From Numida meleagris (lineage: Eukaryota > Chordata > Aves > Galliformes > Numididae), in the NCBI RefSeq assembly GCF_002078875.1, contig NC_034414.1, forward strand, positions 19,518,895 to 19,582,894: a DNA stretch of 64,000 nt, in the 5' to 3' direction. Made by a program: the position numbers and the translations under genes. Positions 61,664-64,000 of the stretch are shown here, one piece after another (the stretch's first letter is position 1; the number at the start of each line of letters is the position of its first letter). The notes under the pieces were generated by a model. It did no database searches. It was not told the DNA's origin and saw only the letters and a list, made by a program, of their open reading frames with translations.

Positions 61664-64000
61664 TGAAGGTTTCTGAATTGTTAGGACACTATCTTCAAAG
61701 AATGAAGTCTTGGTGGACAGCTTGTCTGTCAACATTTCTTCCTTCTCACAATTCCAGAAAAAGATAGGATTCATTATAGTGAGACACGAAGCAGTACACG
61801 GGCTTCATACTAGCAGTTTTTCACAAAGCAGATCCTTTAAAATAGTCCTTGAAGGATTAGGCTGAATTTAAAAGCTGATTAAAAACTTACTTTACAGTAT
61901 ATCTAAATCAAACTTATGCTAGAAGTCTTGCTTGCCAAGTACAGCTGACTCTGCAGGCTCCATAAACCCTGCACCACATGTCTTCAAGCCTTATTATCCT
62001 TCTCACATGCCAGCTGTCCATAGCACTAATACAGCATCTAGAAAGAAATTAATGGGCACATTCTCACTGGGCAGTGTGCATCTTTTTTTACCCACCTCCA
62101 GAATGAACACTGTAAAATGTTTCACCTGTCTGTTCTGTACATCATCCCACAGTCAGCTTTTTCCAGACATTCTATTGAAAAAACATGCATTTTTTGCAGG
62201 CCTGATGATTTAGAATCATCCAAGATAGCAGTATTGTTTTTACGACATGGTGTAACTTAGTTATCACCTATCCCTCAGTAATAGGCAATAAAAACAAATG
62301 TTTCGTCTGGTTTTCATTGGTTGAATTTTTGTTTTGAGATGTCTTTTTTTTTTTTTCCCGTCGTAGATGTTAAAATGATTCCAGTGTTAGCTGAGCATTT
62401 TTATGGAAGTTTAGATTCTGAACTCCTAGGGTCGGACTGCAGTAGGAAAGGCAAGGTCACCTGTGGCCTTTGATAAATGTATTTTTCTTCATGCTTTTGA
62501 CTTGAAACTGTTTACGACCTTTGAGAATTGATGTAGGTAGTGCGTGCTGTGGCACTGGCAGGGAGCAGAGATCTGATGCTAGATGGCTCTTACGTACCTC
62601 AGACTTTTGTTATGCCAATTAACCTTTACAGAAGACAGGACTGTGCATCTGTGCATAAATTTTCCGGTGTTCCCAAAGATATTTGGTAGAAAATTCACTT
62701 GTTAAGTCTTTGTTTAGTTAAAGAAGTAAAGATGAAGCTGATGTTGGAGACTAATTTTGAGCCCCCTTATGTCTTGTTGGTTGAATTCCACAATAATGTT
62801 AACTTTTCTGTTAAAATGTTCTTTCCCTTAATTTTGTTCTTCACTTTTTATGTTTTTTGTTTGCTCGTTTGCGTGTTTGTTTTTAATAGCAATACTTTTA
62901 AAATAACACTTTCTGGAAATATTTTAGAGCATAGATGGTTATGGATCTTCCTCAGGAATCCAGCTATAGATTAACAACTTACTGGTTACTTTTCATCTTA
63001 ACTTTCAAGACTATACAATACTGCTCATTAATTGTATATAGTAATCGGAATCTGGACTTTTCCAGCAGCTGGGGAATGCTGTTTGTGACTTGAACAAGGT
63101 AAGACTGGAATATCTCCTGGGAGACCGGGGGAAAGGAGCAGGCTGTGGTGCAAGATGAGTGGCTCTTACCTCTAGTTTGGATGCACTGCTTGTACCAGGG
63201 CTAGAATCCGAGATGCGTTTGGTCGTCATGGCTCTTGAGGAGAGCACCAAGAGCACGCTTGTCCTATGAAGAGAATATAGTTTCTCTTTGAAAAATGTTC
63301 TTGCTTTGTTTGATGAGCTTGGGCCACCGTTAGCCTGCATTTTGGAAGAGTCATAGATGTGCTGCTGCTATTTGAGATTTTCCTTTTACTGAACAGGTGT
63401 AACTGGGTGGTTGGGAGGGGGACAGTAATAGTGGGTGACTCTAGAGGTATCCGTACATCAGGCTCTTGCTGAGTGGTATCTTTCCATCATAAAATATTGT
63501 TATGAGAAATATGCAGTAACAAATTTCTTGCTGGTTTTGTTGATGGTGACAGCCCATTTTCAAAAGAGAAAAACAAAACTTAAGTAACGAAACCCCTCTG
63601 TCTAGAGAAGAGAACTTTATTAGGACAGCGTTCATCCTTTTTATGTTCTGTCCCTGCTTTTGTTCAGTTTCTATTCATACTGTGAATTAATAATCAAGTT
63701 ACACTATCCTTTTGGACTGTCTTGTGTCCTGGAAGTGCTGCTTGGATCAGTGTCAGAATGATCCTGAGCTGCATTCTAGTAACACTTCAGATTCCTCCTT
63801 GGCCTCCATCTAGATGCTGAGCCTGGACCTTTTGTTTTCAAGCTCAATGGCAGAGCTTGGCTTTGCAGGTTTTTACATTGCTCTCAAGTTAATTTTAGAA
63901 CTTTAGTTGCCATGGGTACTGTTAAGTAGTTCTCACTTCTCTACTTATTTGCTCAGTTTGCTGCTTTGCTTTTTTTTTCCTTCTTTTTATTTTAATGTTT

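Larger units (their letters stand above)
24793..64000 (+). other. LDLRAD3: LDLRAD3 intron downstream of the third LDLa exon (5' part, at least 39 kb)
   Basis: I searched for the next exon, which should encode a hydrophobic transmembrane segment, a basic stop-transfer stretch and a tail with PPxY motifs. No frame fits, so the intron runs past the window end. It contains the mobile elements and candidate frames listed separately. Stretches with nothing recognisable include 24864-26600, 27380-30500, 30850-33420, 33580-36940, 37100-41330, 41570-47490, 48275-52000, 52105-57515 (apart from the weak frame at 54634-54845), 57950-60830 (apart from the A31 run and the T-rich tract) and 61665-64000. Confidence 0.8.

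Noticed and set aside
24793..64000. Search for the LDLRAD3 transmembrane and tail exons
   Set aside because: No frame with a membrane segment followed by basic residues and PPxY motifs was found, so these exons are taken to lie beyond the window.
1..64000. CRISPR arrays, operons, prophage or other prokaryotic features
   Set aside because: The sequence is clearly vertebrate intron and exon DNA. There are no regularly spaced direct repeats and no tandem coding regions with ribosome-binding sites.

Overview
The window looks like the inside of one large vertebrate gene in a bird genome, most likely chicken or a close galliform. The evidence is a set of small exons with GT/AG splice sites in an AT-rich, intron-dominated background. 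The interspersed repeats are mainly 5'-truncated CR1 LINEs, the dominant avian retrotransposon, plus fragments of a galliform-type mariner. No bacterial gene, operon, CRISPR array or virus was found.

The only confidently recognised gene is LDLRAD3 (low-density lipoprotein receptor class A domain containing 3), on the + strand and incomplete at both ends. Three internal exons are present: 2582-2728, 21011-21136 and 24658-24792. Each encodes one LDL-receptor class A (LDLa) module with six cysteines and the acidic calcium-binding C-D/N-x-x-x-D/N-C-x-D-x-S-D-E pattern. All three exons are a multiple of three long and are flanked by phase-1 introns. The exon for the signal peptide must lie upstream. 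The exons for the transmembrane segment and cytoplasmic tail must lie beyond 64000.

Layout: 1-2581 end of the intron before the first LDLa exon; 2729-21010 an 18 kb intron with a short mariner element, several CR1 copies and an AT microsatellite; 21137-24657 a 3.5 kb intron with a TTTC microsatellite and an ancient CR1/L3-like relic; 24793-64000 at least 39 kb of the next intron, with CR1, mariner, MIR-like and tRNA-SINE-like relics and one unassigned open frame on the minus strand.

Working together: the three exons build the extracellular ligand-binding part of a type I membrane protein. In mammals LDLRAD3 is known to bind ligands through its LDLa repeats and to recruit Nedd4-family ubiquitin ligases through its tail. 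The most unusual items are a CAGCAG tandem splice acceptor at the third LDLa exon, an internally deleted mariner with both terminal inverted repeats, a CR1 copy with an internal deletion joining distant parts of ORF2 and the 3' end, and a coding-like minus-strand frame near 30501-30838. I found no convincing new multi-gene system.
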